Below, one piece after another: positions 8,738 through 16,805 of a stretch of 64,000 nucleotides of DNA (position 1 is its first letter; each line of letters starts with the position of its first letter). Source of the DNA: Streptomyces sp. NBC_00083 (lineage in GTDB: Bacteria > Actinomycetota > Actinomycetes > Streptomycetales > Streptomycetaceae); NCBI RefSeq assembly GCF_026343295.1, contig NZ_JAPELY010000001.1, positions 1,116,001-1,180,000 of the forward strand. The letters run 5' to 3'. Below the pieces are notes generated by a model, which was not told the DNA's origin, did no database searches, and saw only the letters and a list, made by a program, of their open reading frames with translations. A program made the position numbers and the translations under genes.

Positions 8738-8980
8738 CCCCGCGCCCCTAAAAACGTAGGGCACCCGGAGCCACACCCGCGACCCGAGCCCGCTGCGGCG
8801 GAGCCGCGCAGAAGGCTCAGCCCCGCGCCCCTAAAGACGTAGGGCACCCGGAGCCGCACCCGCGACCCGAGCCCACCGCGGCGGAGCCGGGCAGAAGGCT
8901 CAGCCCCGCGCCCCGAGTAGGGCACCCGGCACCGAGCGACCGGCCGAGCCCACCGCGGCGGAGCCGGGCAGAAGGTGCAG
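8738..8980. repeat. Tandem repeat, about 83 bp x 3
   Basis: Unit 1 is 8738-8820 and unit 2 is 8821-8903, each 83 bp and nearly identical. Unit 3 is 8904-8980, shorter (77 bp) and more diverged. Each begins CCCCGCGCCCC and ends near GCGGAGCCG..GCAGAAGG..CAG. A fragment of a fourth unit (CCCCGTGCGCCC) follows. The array lies downstream of both flanking genes. Confidence 0.75.
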
Positions 8981-9012
8981 CCCCGTGCGCCCACGCAAGG
9001 CGCCCGGCGCCG

Positions 9013-9444
9013 CTACGGTTTGCGGAGGGCGACCCTCGCGCAGACCGCCGCCATCGGCAACTCCGCCACCAACGCCAGCGCCAGCGCAGTCGCGAACTCC
9101 GTACCCGCCGCCGCAGTCGTGACATCGAACCACGCGTCCACCAACAACACCGCCCCCGTCGCCGCAGCAACCTGCGCCGCACGCGGATCATCACGCCGCA
9201 GCAACACCCCCGTCCCCGTGAGCCCCAACGCCAGCAACGCGTCCAACCCCACCCACGCCGTAGCCCAGTTGGACACCTCCGTCGACCGCGGCAGCGTCTT
9301 CGCCAGCACCACCATCCACGGCACCAGCGCAAGCCCCGCCCCCGTCACAACCGTCGCCAGACGCGGCCGGCGCCATGCGCCCCAACCACCCACAACGGTG
9401 GACACCGACCGGCTCGGACGGGTCTGCGGGGCGACGAGAGTCAT
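9013..9444 (-). CDS. Small four-helix membrane protein, unknown function
   Basis: A 143-residue protein that I do not recognise. After a polar N-terminus of about 28 residues it has four hydrophobic segments (near LATVVTGAGLALVPWMVVLA, ATAWVGLDALLALGLTGTGVLL, VAAATGAVLLVDAWFDV and ALALALVAELPMAAVCARVAL). The acidic residues in helix 3 (DAWFD) stand out. The ATG at 9444 has AAGGAG nine bases upstream; a much longer open frame upstream is a low-complexity artefact. It is divergent from the histidine kinase gene that follows, with a 177-bp intergenic region, so the two could share regulation. Confidence 0.75.
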   Translation of the reverse strand: MTLVAPQTRPSRSVSTVVGGWGAWRRPRLATVVTGAGLALVPWMVVLAKTLPRSTEVSNWATAWVGLDALLALGLTGTGVLLRRDDPRAAQVAAATGAVLLVDAWFDVTTAAAGTEFATALALALVAELPMAAVCARVALRKP

Positions 9445-9621
9445 GACGACGGGCTCCTTCCGGCCCGACGGTCCCTCCGCCCGAGCACAGCCCCAGACTT
9501 CCCCGCCGCACCACCCCAGGTCAGTAACGCGACTGTCCGAACCCACGGTGGTGCTGGCTACACCCCCCACCGGGCAACAGCATGATGGAACGCCCCCCAC
9601 CAGCCCAACTACCCTGAGCAC

Positions 9622-10869
9622 ATGGCAACTCCCGGCCCGCTGCGGCGCGCGTACCACTGGAGCGCAGCCCACGCGCCGTGGTCGGCGTGGGCCTGGCGCA
9701 ACACCGCCCTCGTGGCCGCCGCCGTCCCCATGGCCACACCCGCCGCACTCGCCGTCACCTTCCTCACCTTCCACCCCGGCAGCGCCCTCACCGCCCTCGC
9801 GGCCGTGCTCGCCCTGTGCCCCCTGCTCACCACCCTCCAACGCAGCCGCTTCTGGTCACTGACCGGCCACGACATACCCGCCATCCACTGGCCCCGCCCC
9901 TGGTACCACCGGCACGGACTCATACCCCGGCTGCGCGCCGAAACGACCTGGCGCCAATACGGCTACCACCTGCTGGTCTCCCCGCTCGCCGCACTCGGCG
10001 GCGCCCTCGTCGTCATCGGCTGGACCGCCGGCGCCGCCTTCGCCCTCGTCTTCTCCTGGGCCTGGGCCCTGCCCGCCGGCCAGCGCCCCACGGGCTGGAG
10101 CGACAAGTACGTCGGCTTCACCATCCTCGGCGTCCTGCTCCTCCTCGCCACCCCCGCCCTCGCCGCGCTCATCGCCCGCCTCGACACCGGCGCCGCCACC
10201 GCCCTCCTCGGCCCCAACCGCGCCAAAGAACTCGAACGCCGCGTCGAGGACCTCGCCGAAAGCCGCGCCGACGTCCTCGACGCCGCCGACCTGGAACGCC
10301 GCCGCATCGAACGAGACCTCCACGACGGCGCCCAACAACGCCTGGTCTCCCTCGCCATGAACCTCGGCATCGCCCGCGCCACCCTCACCGACCTGCCACC
10401 CGAAGCCCGCGCCGTCATCGACGAAGCCCACCGCGAGGCCAAAGAAGCCATCGAAGAACTCAGCAACCTCGTCCGCGGACTCCACCCCGCCGTCCTGGAG
10501 GACCGCGGCCTCGACGCCGCGATCTCCGGCATCGCCGCCCGCGCCCCCTTCCCCGTCGACCTCACCGTCGACCTCGACCGGCGACCCACACCCACCATCG
10601 AAGCCGTCGCCTACTTCGTCGTCTCCGAAACCCTCGCCAACATCGCCAAACACGCCCACGCCACCCGCTGCTCGGTCCACGTCCGCCGCCACACCACCAC
10701 CCTGACGATCACCGTCACCGACAACGGCATCGGCGGCGCCGACCCCGCCGCCGGCACCGGACTCCTCGGCCTCCACAAACGCGTAGGGTCCATCGACGGA
10801 ACCCTCACCATCACCAGCCCCCACGGGGGCCCGACCACCATCACTGTGGAGCTGCCGTGCGGGCTGTGA
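9622..10869 (+). CDS. Sensor histidine kinase, NarL/DesK class with N-terminal membrane sensor
   Basis: 415 residues. The N-terminal half has four or five hydrophobic segments resembling the actinobacterial 'putative sensor' domain (PF13796-like). A coiled stretch AKELERRVEDLAESRADVLDAADLERRRIE leads into the HisKA_3 box with the phosphorylatable His234 in RDLHDGAQQRL. The HATPase domain shows ETLANIAKHAHA (N box) and DNGIGGADPAAGTGLLGLHKRV (G boxes). The gene overlaps the response regulator by 13 bp, so they are a cognate pair. It is the paralogue of the kinase at 33736-35034. The stimulus is unknown; the DUF4097-like secreted product downstream suggests envelope sensing. Confidence 0.92.
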   Translation: MATPGPLRRAYHWSAAHAPWSAWAWRNTALVAAAVPMATPAALAVTFLTFHPGSALTALAAVLALCPLLTTLQRSRFWSLTGHDIPAIHWPRPWYHRHGLIPRLRAETTWRQYGYHLLVSPLAALGGALVVIGWTAGAAFALVFSWAWALPAGQRPTGWSDKYVGFTILGVLLLLATPALAALIARLDTGAATALLGPNRAKELERRVEDLAESRADVLDAADLERRRIERDLHDGAQQRLVSLAMNLGIARATLTDLPPEARAVIDEAHREAKEAIEELSNLVRGLHPAVLEDRGLDAAISGIAARAPFPVDLTVDLDRRPTPTIEAVAYFVVSETLANIAKHAHATRCSVHVRRHTTTLTITVTDNGIGGADPAAGTGLLGLHKRVGSIDGTLTITSPHGGPTTITVELPCGL

Positions 10870-11513
10870 TCGCCGAAGACTCAGTACTGCTGCGGATAGG
10901 ACTCGTCAAAGTCCTCGACATGGCCGGATTCGACGTCGCCGCCGAAACAGGCGACGCCGAAACCCTGCTCACCGCCGTCGAAACCCACCGGCCCGACCTC
11001 GCCCTCGTCGACGTCCGCATGCCACCCGGCTTCACCGACGAAGGCGTACGCGCCGCCCTGATGATCCGTCAACAATGGCCCGGCACCGCCGTACTGCTCC
11101 TCTCCCAATACGTCGAAGAACGCTACGCCGCCGACCTCCTCGCCACCCAGAGCGGCGGCATCGGCTACCTCCTCAAGCAACGCGTCGCCGACGTCGAGGA
11201 GTTCATCGACGCCCTCAGGCGCGTCGCCGCCGGAGGCACCGCCCTCGACCCCCAAGTCGTCGCCCAGCTCCTGCTGCGCCGCGGCGGCGGACCCGACCCC
11301 CTCGAACGCCTCACCCCCCGCGAACGCGAAGTCCTCGCCCTCATGGCCGAAGGCCGCTCCAACGCCGGCATCGCCGCCGAACTCGTCGTCAGCGAAAGCG
11401 CGGTCGCCAAACACATCAACAACATCTTCGCCAAACTCGACCTGCCCATCGCCGACGGCGACCACCGCCGCGTCCTCGCCGTCCTCCGCTTCCTCAACGG
11501 CGGCCCCGCATGA
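10857..11513 (+). CDS. NarL-family response regulator
   Basis: 218 residues from GTG at 10857, overlapping the kinase gene. The receiver domain has the acidic pair (AEDS), phosphoacceptor Asp52 (LALVDVRMPP) and Lys in GYLLKQRV. The LuxR HTH is LTPREREVLALMAEGRSNAGIAAELVVSESAVAKHINNIFAKL. It is close to the regulator at 35118-35771, sharing PREREVL-LMAEGR and the tail DxHRRVLAVLR. A second GTG at 10866 is possible but would shorten the first beta strand. Confidence 0.94.
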   Translation: MRAVIAEDSVLLRIGLVKVLDMAGFDVAAETGDAETLLTAVETHRPDLALVDVRMPPGFTDEGVRAALMIRQQWPGTAVLLLSQYVEERYAADLLATQSGGIGYLLKQRVADVEEFIDALRRVAAGGTALDPQVVAQLLLRRGGGPDPLERLTPREREVLALMAEGRSNAGIAAELVVSESAVAKHINNIFAKLDLPIADGDHRRVLAVLRFLNGGPA

Positions 11514-12418
11514 CCCCCACCGGCACAGACACCGAGCAGCCCACACCACCCCGGGCCACCACACCCCCCGGCGGCACGACCGGCCCGAGCACGACACACG
11601 GACCCGACACCCAACGCCCCCGCCACCGCCTCCCCTGGATCCTCGTCGCGATCACCGGCGCCCTGTTCATCGTCGTGCCGCTCACCACCTCCCTCCTCGC
11701 CGACCACGCGAGCCGCACCGGCGCCTACACCGGCCCCGACAACGACCGCCCCCACACCGTGTCCGCCGTCGAAGTCGACGCCGGATCAGCCCAGATCACC
11801 GTCACCACCGGCCCCGCCCGCCACGTCGCCCTGGACGCCACCCTCAACTGGCTGCTGAAAAAACCCACCATCGACCGGACCTGGGACGGCGACACCCTCA
11901 AAGTCCACGCCCAGTGCAACGGCTACGTCGACCGGTACCTCCAGAACTGCCAGATCGACCTCCACCTCACCGTGCCCCCCGAAGTCGCCCTCACGGTACG
12001 CAGCGACTCCGGCGCCATCCGCGTACGCGACCTGACGGGACCGGCCGACCTCACCAACGGCTCCGGCGGCATGACCCTGCGCGGACTCAAAGGCACCGTC
12101 CGGGCCACCGTCGGCTCCGGCGAGATCGAAGCAACCCAACTCGCCACCCCAGAAGCCGACTTGAAGACGGGCTCCGGCACCATACGCGCCGAATTCACCG
12201 CCCCTCCCCGCCGCGCCAACGCCGTCGCCGGCTCCGGCACCGTCGCCCTCACCGTCCCCGACGGCACCCACTACCGCATCCTCGGCCACTCCGGATCGGG
12301 AGCCCGCACCATCGCCGACACGCTCGCCGACAACACCTCCGACCACACCCTCGACGTCTCCAGCGGCTCGGGCTCCGTCACCGTCGGCTACCCCGCCTGG
12401 GGCCCGCCGGCCGGCTGA
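11510..12418 (+). CDS. Membrane-anchored DUF4097-like beta-helix protein
   Basis: 302 residues, translationally coupled to the response regulator through an ATGA overlap. A Thr/Pro-rich cytoplasmic N-terminus of about 42 residues precedes one hydrophobic helix (LPWILVAITGALFIVVPLTTSLL). The rest is outside the cell and rich in short beta repeats with Gly-Ser turns: SDSGAIRVRDLTG, GSGGMTLRGLKG, GSGEIEATQL, GSGTIRAEF, GSGTVALTV, SGSGSVTVGY. This is the pattern of the DUF4097/putative adhesin family that often travels with LiaRS-type systems. It is probably a target or accessory of the kinase-regulator pair. Its 3' end overlaps the convergent tetR-like gene by 31 bp. Confidence 0.85.
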   Translation: MTPTGTDTEQPTPPRATTPPGGTTGPSTTHGPDTQRPRHRLPWILVAITGALFIVVPLTTSLLADHASRTGAYTGPDNDRPHTVSAVEVDAGSAQITVTTGPARHVALDATLNWLLKKPTIDRTWDGDTLKVHAQCNGYVDRYLQNCQIDLHLTVPPEVALTVRSDSGAIRVRDLTGPADLTNGSGGMTLRGLKGTVRATVGSGEIEATQLATPEADLKTGSGTIRAEFTAPPRRANAVAGSGTVALTVPDGTHYRILGHSGSGARTIADTLADNTSDHTLDVSSGSGSVTVGYPAWGPPAG

Positions 12419-13008
12419 CGCCGCAAACCCTGCACCAACAGATCCACCACCGCCCCGAACTCGTCCCGGATCGACGGCCGCGACCACTCCGCCGCATACA
12501 CCGGATCATGGAAGCGGCCCGTCGCGTCGAACACCGCACGCGCCGACACCGCCGCCGCGTCCGGCACCGCGAACTCGCCCCGCTCCACACCGAACCGCAC
12601 GATCACCGTCAGCTGATCCACCAGCTCACCGATGTGCTCCTCCACCACCCGGCTGTTCTCCCGCAGCAGCACCTCATACGTCTCGAACAGCTCCGGGTCG
12701 TCACCCGCCTTGTGCATCTTCGCCAAGAACAGCTCGCTCAGCCACAGCCGCAGCACCACCGCCGACTCCAGATCCTGACGGGACGCGATCTCCCGCAACA
12801 GCTCCGTCGAACGGTTCAGCCACCGCTCCGTGACCGCCTCACGCAACGCCGCCTTCGTACGGAAATGGCGGTACACACTGCCATGACTCACCCCCAGCTG
12901 ACGCGCGACATCGACGACCGTGGCCTTCACCGGCCCGTGGCGGCGCAGCACCTCCTCGGTCGCGACGAGGATGCGCTCGGCGGTCAGTGGTTCCGTACTC
13001 ATGGCCAT
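12388..13008 (-). CDS. TetR-family transcriptional regulator
   Basis: 206 residues from the ATG at 13008 (a second ATG is at 13002). The N-terminal HTH reads AERILVATEEVLRRHGPVKATVVDVARQLGVSHGSVYRHFRTKAALREAVTERWL, with the recognition helix HGSVYRHF. The C-terminal ligand domain is helical and family-typical. I preferred these starts over an upstream in-frame ATG at 13074 because the HTH begins about 10 residues later, as is usual. The adjacent, co-oriented aldo/keto reductase gene is the only obvious nearby candidate target. The 3' end overlaps the convergent DUF4097-like gene. Confidence 0.9.
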   Translation of the reverse strand: MAMSTEPLTAERILVATEEVLRRHGPVKATVVDVARQLGVSHGSVYRHFRTKAALREAVTERWLNRSTELLREIASRQDLESAVVLRLWLSELFLAKMHKAGDDPELFETYEVLLRENSRVVEEHIGELVDQLTVIVRFGVERGEFAVPDAAAVSARAVFDATGRFHDPVYAAEWSRPSIRDEFGAVVDLLVQGLRRQPAGGPQAG

Positions 13009-13108
13009 GACGTTACCTGTGCTCCCAACGGCCCGACGGGCCTGTGGACAACCCCGGGTGACAGACTTGTCCACAGGTCAGGACGGTCCCCGAGCCCCGG
13101 CGAAAGGC

Positions 13109-14125
13109 TCAGCGCTCGCTGTCCAGATGCGCCATCTGCGCCGCCGGATACCGCTCACCCGCCGCCGCACCCGCCGGCACCGCAGCCTCGATCGCGGCCA
13201 GATCCTCCGCGGACAGCACCACATCCAGCGCCCCGAGCGCCTCCGCGAGCCGCTCCCGCGTCCGCGCACCGACCAGCGGCACGATGTCCGCACCCCGGCC
13301 CTCGCCCTGCGCCAGCACCCACGCGATGGCGATCTGCGCCACCGAGACACCCTTCTGCTCGGCGATTTTCCGCAGCGCCTCCACCAGAGAGAGGTTGTGC
13401 CGCAGGTTCTCGCCCTGGAAACGCGGGCTCATGCCGCGGAAGTCACCCGGAGCCAGCTGCCGGTCCGGCGCGAAGTGCCCGCTGATCAGACCGCGCGAGA
13501 GGACCCCGTACGCGGTGACGCCGATGCCCAGCTCCACGGCGGCCGGCAGGATCTCCTCCTCGATGCCGCGCGACACCAGCGAGTACTCGATCTGCAGATC
13601 GGAGATCGGAGCCACCGCGGCGGCCCGGCGCAGCGTGTCCGCCCCGACCTCGGAGAGACCGATGTGCCGCACATGACCGGCCTGCACCAGCTCGGCGATG
13701 GCGCCGACCGTCTCCTCGATCGGCACATCCGGATCGATCCGCGCGATCCGGTAGACGTCGATGTGGTCGACCCCGAGCCGCTGCAACGAGTACGCGGCGA
13801 AGTTCCGCACCGCGGCCGGCCGCCCGTCATAACCCGACCAGCCGCCGTCCGGGTCCCGCAACGCCCCGAACTTCACACTGGTCAGCGCCTGTTCGCGGGC
13901 CGCGGCGGGAGCGGAACGCAGCGCCTCGCCGATGAGCATCTCGTTGTGGCCCATCGCGTAGAAGTCGCCGGTGTCCAGGAGGGTGACGCCGGCGTCGAGC
14001 GCGGCGTGCACGGTGGCGATGGACTCGCCGCGGTCGGCCTCTCCGTACAGGGCGGACATGCCCATGCAGCCGAGACCGAGCGCGGAGACACGGGGGCCGG
14101 TGGTACCGAGGGTGCGGGTGCGCAT
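13109..14125 (-). CDS. Aldo/keto reductase with an altered catalytic tetrad
   Basis: 338-residue TIM-barrel oxidoreductase of the AKR superfamily, predicted to use NADPH to reduce carbonyls. The start ATG at 14125 has AAGGAG six bases upstream. Visible catalytic residues are Asp51 and Tyr56 (LLDTGDFYAMGHNE) and Lys85 (SVKFG). The usual His of the Y-x-x-H-R-x-D block is replaced: here the block is VYRIARIDPDVPIEET, with Ala128 at the His position. Cofactor-side motifs HIGLSEVG and the C-terminal VPLVGARTRERLAEALGAL are present. The close subfamily seems to tolerate this change, so activity is uncertain rather than lost. A 15-bp perfect inverted repeat lies 54 bp upstream of the start. Confidence 0.88.
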   Translation of the reverse strand: MRTRTLGTTGPRVSALGLGCMGMSALYGEADRGESIATVHAALDAGVTLLDTGDFYAMGHNEMLIGEALRSAPAAAREQALTSVKFGALRDPDGGWSGYDGRPAAVRNFAAYSLQRLGVDHIDVYRIARIDPDVPIEETVGAIAELVQAGHVRHIGLSEVGADTLRRAAAVAPISDLQIEYSLVSRGIEEEILPAAVELGIGVTAYGVLSRGLISGHFAPDRQLAPGDFRGMSPRFQGENLRHNLSLVEALRKIAEQKGVSVAQIAIAWVLAQGEGRGADIVPLVGARTRERLAEALGALDVVLSAEDLAAIEAAVPAGAAAGERYPAAQMAHLDSER

Positions 14126-14178
14126 GAGGGGCTCCTTGATGGCGGAGGGGTGGGGCGGGATACGTATCCACCATGACA

Positions 14179-14214
14179 TGACAGATGACAGATTTCAATA
14201 TCTGTCATCTGTCA
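14179..14214. promoter_or_regulatory. Perfect 15-bp inverted repeat, probable operator of the aldo/keto reductase gene
   Basis: Left arm 14179-14193 reads TGACAGATGACAGAT, the loop is TTCAAT (14194-14199), and the right arm 14200-14214 is its exact reverse complement. Each arm is itself a direct repeat of TGACAGA with an 8-bp period. It sits just upstream of the reductase start in unusually AT-rich DNA. I see no T-tract, and its position ahead of a start favours an operator over a terminator. Confidence 0.7.
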
Positions 14215-14267
14215 CCGCCCCGGGGAAGCAACACGGACCCCGGCGCGAGCGGGCCCGCCGCGCACGC

Positions 14268-14305
14268 CGAAGGGCCCGGACCGTGTGCACGGTCCGGGCC
14301 CTTCG
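14268..14305 (-). terminator. Strong hairpin, 18-bp stem, downstream of MFS gene 1
   Basis: Arms 14268-14285 and 14288-14305 are perfectly complementary (CGAAGGGCCCGGACCGTG and its complement) around a 2-base centre. It begins 17 bp past the stop of the minus-strand MFS gene, so it is a probable terminator for it. There is no U-run, as is usual for Streptomyces. Confidence 0.75.
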
Positions 14306-14321
14306 GGTCACGCGTCCCCGC

Positions 14322-15812
14322 TCACCGCATGACACGCGGCAGCCGCAGGCTGAGGAGTGCCGTGACGACGACGAGGCCGAGCTGCGCCAGGAGCGTGACG
14401 ACGAGCGCGTCCCGCATGCCGAGCGAGGGGGCGAGGGCGAGGAAGAGCGTGCCCAGGGTGGCCACCCCGAGAGCGAGCGCGGACTGCTGGGTGGTGACGA
14501 CCACGCCGCCGCCCACTCCGGCCCGGTCGGCCGGTATGTCGGAGAGCATCAGCCGGATGAGGACCGGGAGCTGGAGGCCCTGGCCGAGGCCGGCCACCGC
14601 GACGCCGGGGGCGAGTTCGGCGACGGTCAGGCCCGACCAGCCGTGCCACACGGTCAGCGTGAGCAGGGCGATACCGGCCGCCTGGATCACACCGCCCGCG
14701 CTCACGACGCGGGTGCCGAACCGGCCGATCAGCTTCGGCCCGGCCAGCGACGCCGCGAAGAAGGCGGCCGCCATCGGCACCAGGGCCAGACCGGCGGAGA
14801 CCGGTCCCATCCGCAGCCCCTGCTGCAGCACCACCGCGACGACGAACATGAAGCCGCTGAAGCCGATCGAGAACGGCACGACCATCACGAGGCCACGGCG
14901 CAGCGACTCCGTGTCCAGCAGGCTCGGCGGCACCAGCGGTGTCCGGCCCAGCCGGTCGGCCCGCCGCTCGACCAGGAAGAAGGCGATCGCCGCGAACGGG
15001 AAGACACCGAGCGCGACCCACGTCCACAGCGGCCAGCCCGCGGCGCGCCCCTCGGTGAGCGGGAGCAGCAGCGAGAGCAGGGAGAGCGCGAGGAGCAGGG
15101 TGCCCGCCACGTCGATGGTGGCCGGCCTGTCGGAGCGGGTCTCGGGGACCGTGCGCACGGCGAGGACCAGGCCGACGACGGCGACGGGCACGTTGACCAG
15201 GAACACCGAGCGCCAGCCCGTGCCGGCGACGTCGGCCGCGACCAGGACGCCGCCGAGGATCTGCCCGGCGACCATGGAGAGCCCGCCGGTCGCCCCGTAC
15301 AGGCTCATCGCCCTGGCCCGGCGCGGGCCCCGGGTGGTGGCCTGGATGGTGGCGAGGACCTGCGGCAGCATCAGCGCGGCCGCGGCGCCCTGCGCCACCC
15401 GTGCGCCCACCAGCGTCCAGGCGGTCGGCGCGAGACCGCAGGCGAGCGAGGTGAGGGCGAACGCCGCCATGCCCGTCAGGAACAGCCTGCGCCGGCCCGC
15501 CATGTCGCCGAGCCGCCCGCCGAGCACGAGCAGCACCGCGTAGGCGACGCCGTATCCCGCCACGACCAGTTCCAGCGTCGCGGGCCCCGCGGCGAGGTCG
15601 CTGTCGATCGACGGCAGCGCGACATTGACGATAAAGAAGTCGATCATGGGCAGCGCGGCGCCGAGCAGCACCGTGAACAGGCCGAGGGGCCCGATGACCG
15701 CCCCGTGATGGGCCACCGGAACGGACCCGGAAGCAGGGGAGGCCGACGTGGCCGGAGAAGCGGGAGAGGTGGGGGAGGGCTGAGAGGTCGTCCGTACCGT
15801 TGTTTCGCTCAC
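14322..15812 (-). CDS. MFS exporter, DHA2-like (14-helix), copy 1
   Basis: 496-residue drug:H+ antiporter-type permease. The GTG at 15812 begins a polar Ser/Pro/Thr-rich lead of about 40 residues. Motif D1/A-like segments are visible: LPMIDFFIVNVALPSI, the loop GGRLGDMAGRRRLFLTG (motif A) and GARVAQGAAAALMLPQVLA (motif B/C region). There are about 14 hydrophobic segments. It is divergent from the XRE regulator gene 15924-16805, with a palindromic spacer, so it is the likely target of that regulator. The substrate is unknown. It shares a family with the exporter at 16778-18238, but the two sequences are well diverged. Confidence 0.9.
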   Translation of the reverse strand: MSETTVRTTSQPSPTSPASPATSASPASGSVPVAHHGAVIGPLGLFTVLLGAALPMIDFFIVNVALPSIDSDLAAGPATLELVVAGYGVAYAVLLVLGGRLGDMAGRRRLFLTGMAAFALTSLACGLAPTAWTLVGARVAQGAAAALMLPQVLATIQATTRGPRRARAMSLYGATGGLSMVAGQILGGVLVAADVAGTGWRSVFLVNVPVAVVGLVLAVRTVPETRSDRPATIDVAGTLLLALSLLSLLLPLTEGRAAGWPLWTWVALGVFPFAAIAFFLVERRADRLGRTPLVPPSLLDTESLRRGLVMVVPFSIGFSGFMFVVAVVLQQGLRMGPVSAGLALVPMAAAFFAASLAGPKLIGRFGTRVVSAGGVIQAAGIALLTLTVWHGWSGLTVAELAPGVAVAGLGQGLQLPVLIRLMLSDIPADRAGVGGGVVVTTQQSALALGVATLGTLFLALAPSLGMRDALVVTLLAQLGLVVVTALLSLRLPRVMR

Positions 15813-15839
15813 GATGAGGACGATCCACCTTTTCTCAGC

Positions 15840-15868
15840 CTGGTACCAGAGTCTTCTTATCCTGGTAC
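15840..15868. promoter_or_regulatory. Repeated CTGGTAC sites between the divergent MFS and XRE genes
   Basis: A 10-bp palindrome CTGGTACCAG (15840-15849) is followed by a half-site CTGGTAC (15862-15868), 22 bp apart start to start (two helical turns). They lie in the 111-bp divergent spacer, in locally AT-rich DNA (TCTTCTTAT). They are a probable binding site for the adjacent regulator, overlapping both promoters. Confidence 0.5.
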
Positions 15869-15923
15869 TACTACTACCTGGACACCGGCTGACAAGGGCC
15901 GACGCGTACGGCACCCTGAGTCC

Positions 15924-16805
15924 ATGAGCCCTGTGGCACCGGCGAGCGACGTCCGCCGCCATGAGCTGGCCGAATTCCTGCGCAGCCGACGCGAGCGGAT
16001 CACCCCCGAGCAGGTCGGCCTGCCGCCCGGCCGGCGCCGCCGCACCCCGGGGCTGCGCCGCGAGGAGGTCGCCCAGCTCTCCGCCGTCGGCGTCACCTGG
16101 TACACCTGGCTGGAACAGGCCCGCGACATCCAGGTCTCCCCGCAGGTCCTCGACGCCCTCGCGCGGGCCCTGCTCCTGGACCCCAGCGAGCGCAGCCACC
16201 TCTTCGCACTGGCCGGCGCCCTCGACCCCACACCCAACGCGCCCTGCCCCCGGGTCACCCCCGCGCTGCGCGCCATGCTCGACCAGCTGGGACCGATCCC
16301 GGCCTGCGTCCAGAACAGCCGGTACGACATCCTCGCCCACAACCGGACGTACGGCCGGCTCCTGTGCGACCTGGACGCCGTGCCGCCCGAGGACCGCAAC
16401 TGCCTGTGGCTGGCCTTCACCAACCCCCAGTGGCGGGCCTCCGTCGTCGACCTGCCCGACATGAACCGGCTGATGGCCGCCAAATTCCGCGCCTCGATGG
16501 CCGAGCACCTCGCCGAGCCGGCCTGGAAGGCGCTGCTCGCCCGCCTCGAAGGGGCGTCCGCGGAGTTCCGCGAGGTGTGGGCCCGGCACGAGGTGGTCAC
16601 CCAGGGCGGCAAGACGAAGTACCTGCGCAACGCCCACGTCGGCCTGCTCTCCCTCGAACACACCAATCTGTGGCTCGGCCCGACGGCCGGCCCGCGCCTG
16701 GTGATGTACGTGCCCTGCGACGAGGAGACCCGCGAGCGCCTGGAGCGCCTCCAGGCGCTCGCCGCGGGTGACCGCGCTCAGGCGTTGGCGTCCGCCGGCG
16801 TCTGA
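15924..16805 (+). CDS. XRE-family regulator with MmyB-like ligand domain
   Basis: 293 residues. The N-terminal HTH reads RRHELAEFLRSRRERITPEQVGLPPGRRRRTPGLRREEVAQLSAVGVTWYTWLEQAR, the hallmark of the large actinobacterial MmyB-like family. The C-terminal ligand-binding domain is also typical (QNSRYDILAHNRTYGRLLCDLDAVPPEDRNCLWLAF ... and LEHTNLWLGPTAGPRLVMYVP). Such regulators commonly control a divergent transporter or reductase; here the divergent neighbour is MFS exporter 1. The 3' end overlaps the convergent MFS exporter 2 by 28 bp. Confidence 0.93.
   Translation: MSPVAPASDVRRHELAEFLRSRRERITPEQVGLPPGRRRRTPGLRREEVAQLSAVGVTWYTWLEQARDIQVSPQVLDALARALLLDPSERSHLFALAGALDPTPNAPCPRVTPALRAMLDQLGPIPACVQNSRYDILAHNRTYGRLLCDLDAVPPEDRNCLWLAFTNPQWRASVVDLPDMNRLMAAKFRASMAEHLAEPAWKALLARLEGASAEFREVWARHEVVTQGGKTKYLRNAHVGLLSLEHTNLWLGPTAGPRLVMYVPCDEETRERLERLQALAAGDRAQALASAGV

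Larger units (their letters stand above)
8282..9012. repeat. 731-bp gene-free, repeat-packed convergent spacer
   Basis: No credible gene lies between glyS and the convergent membrane-protein gene. The spacer holds three kinds of repeat: an array of an inverted-core motif (8425-8557), two copies of a GC palindrome with the core CTGGGGCGGAGCCCCAG (8576-8598 and 8668-8690), and a tandem 83-bp repeat (8738-8980). Several open frames cross it on both strands but are low-complexity and lack start signals. Confidence 0.75.

Noticed and set aside
9445..9840. N-terminal extension of the small membrane protein (275-codon frame)
   Set aside because: The extension is Gly/Glu-rich, antisense to the start of the histidine kinase; AAGGAG marks the ATG at 9444.
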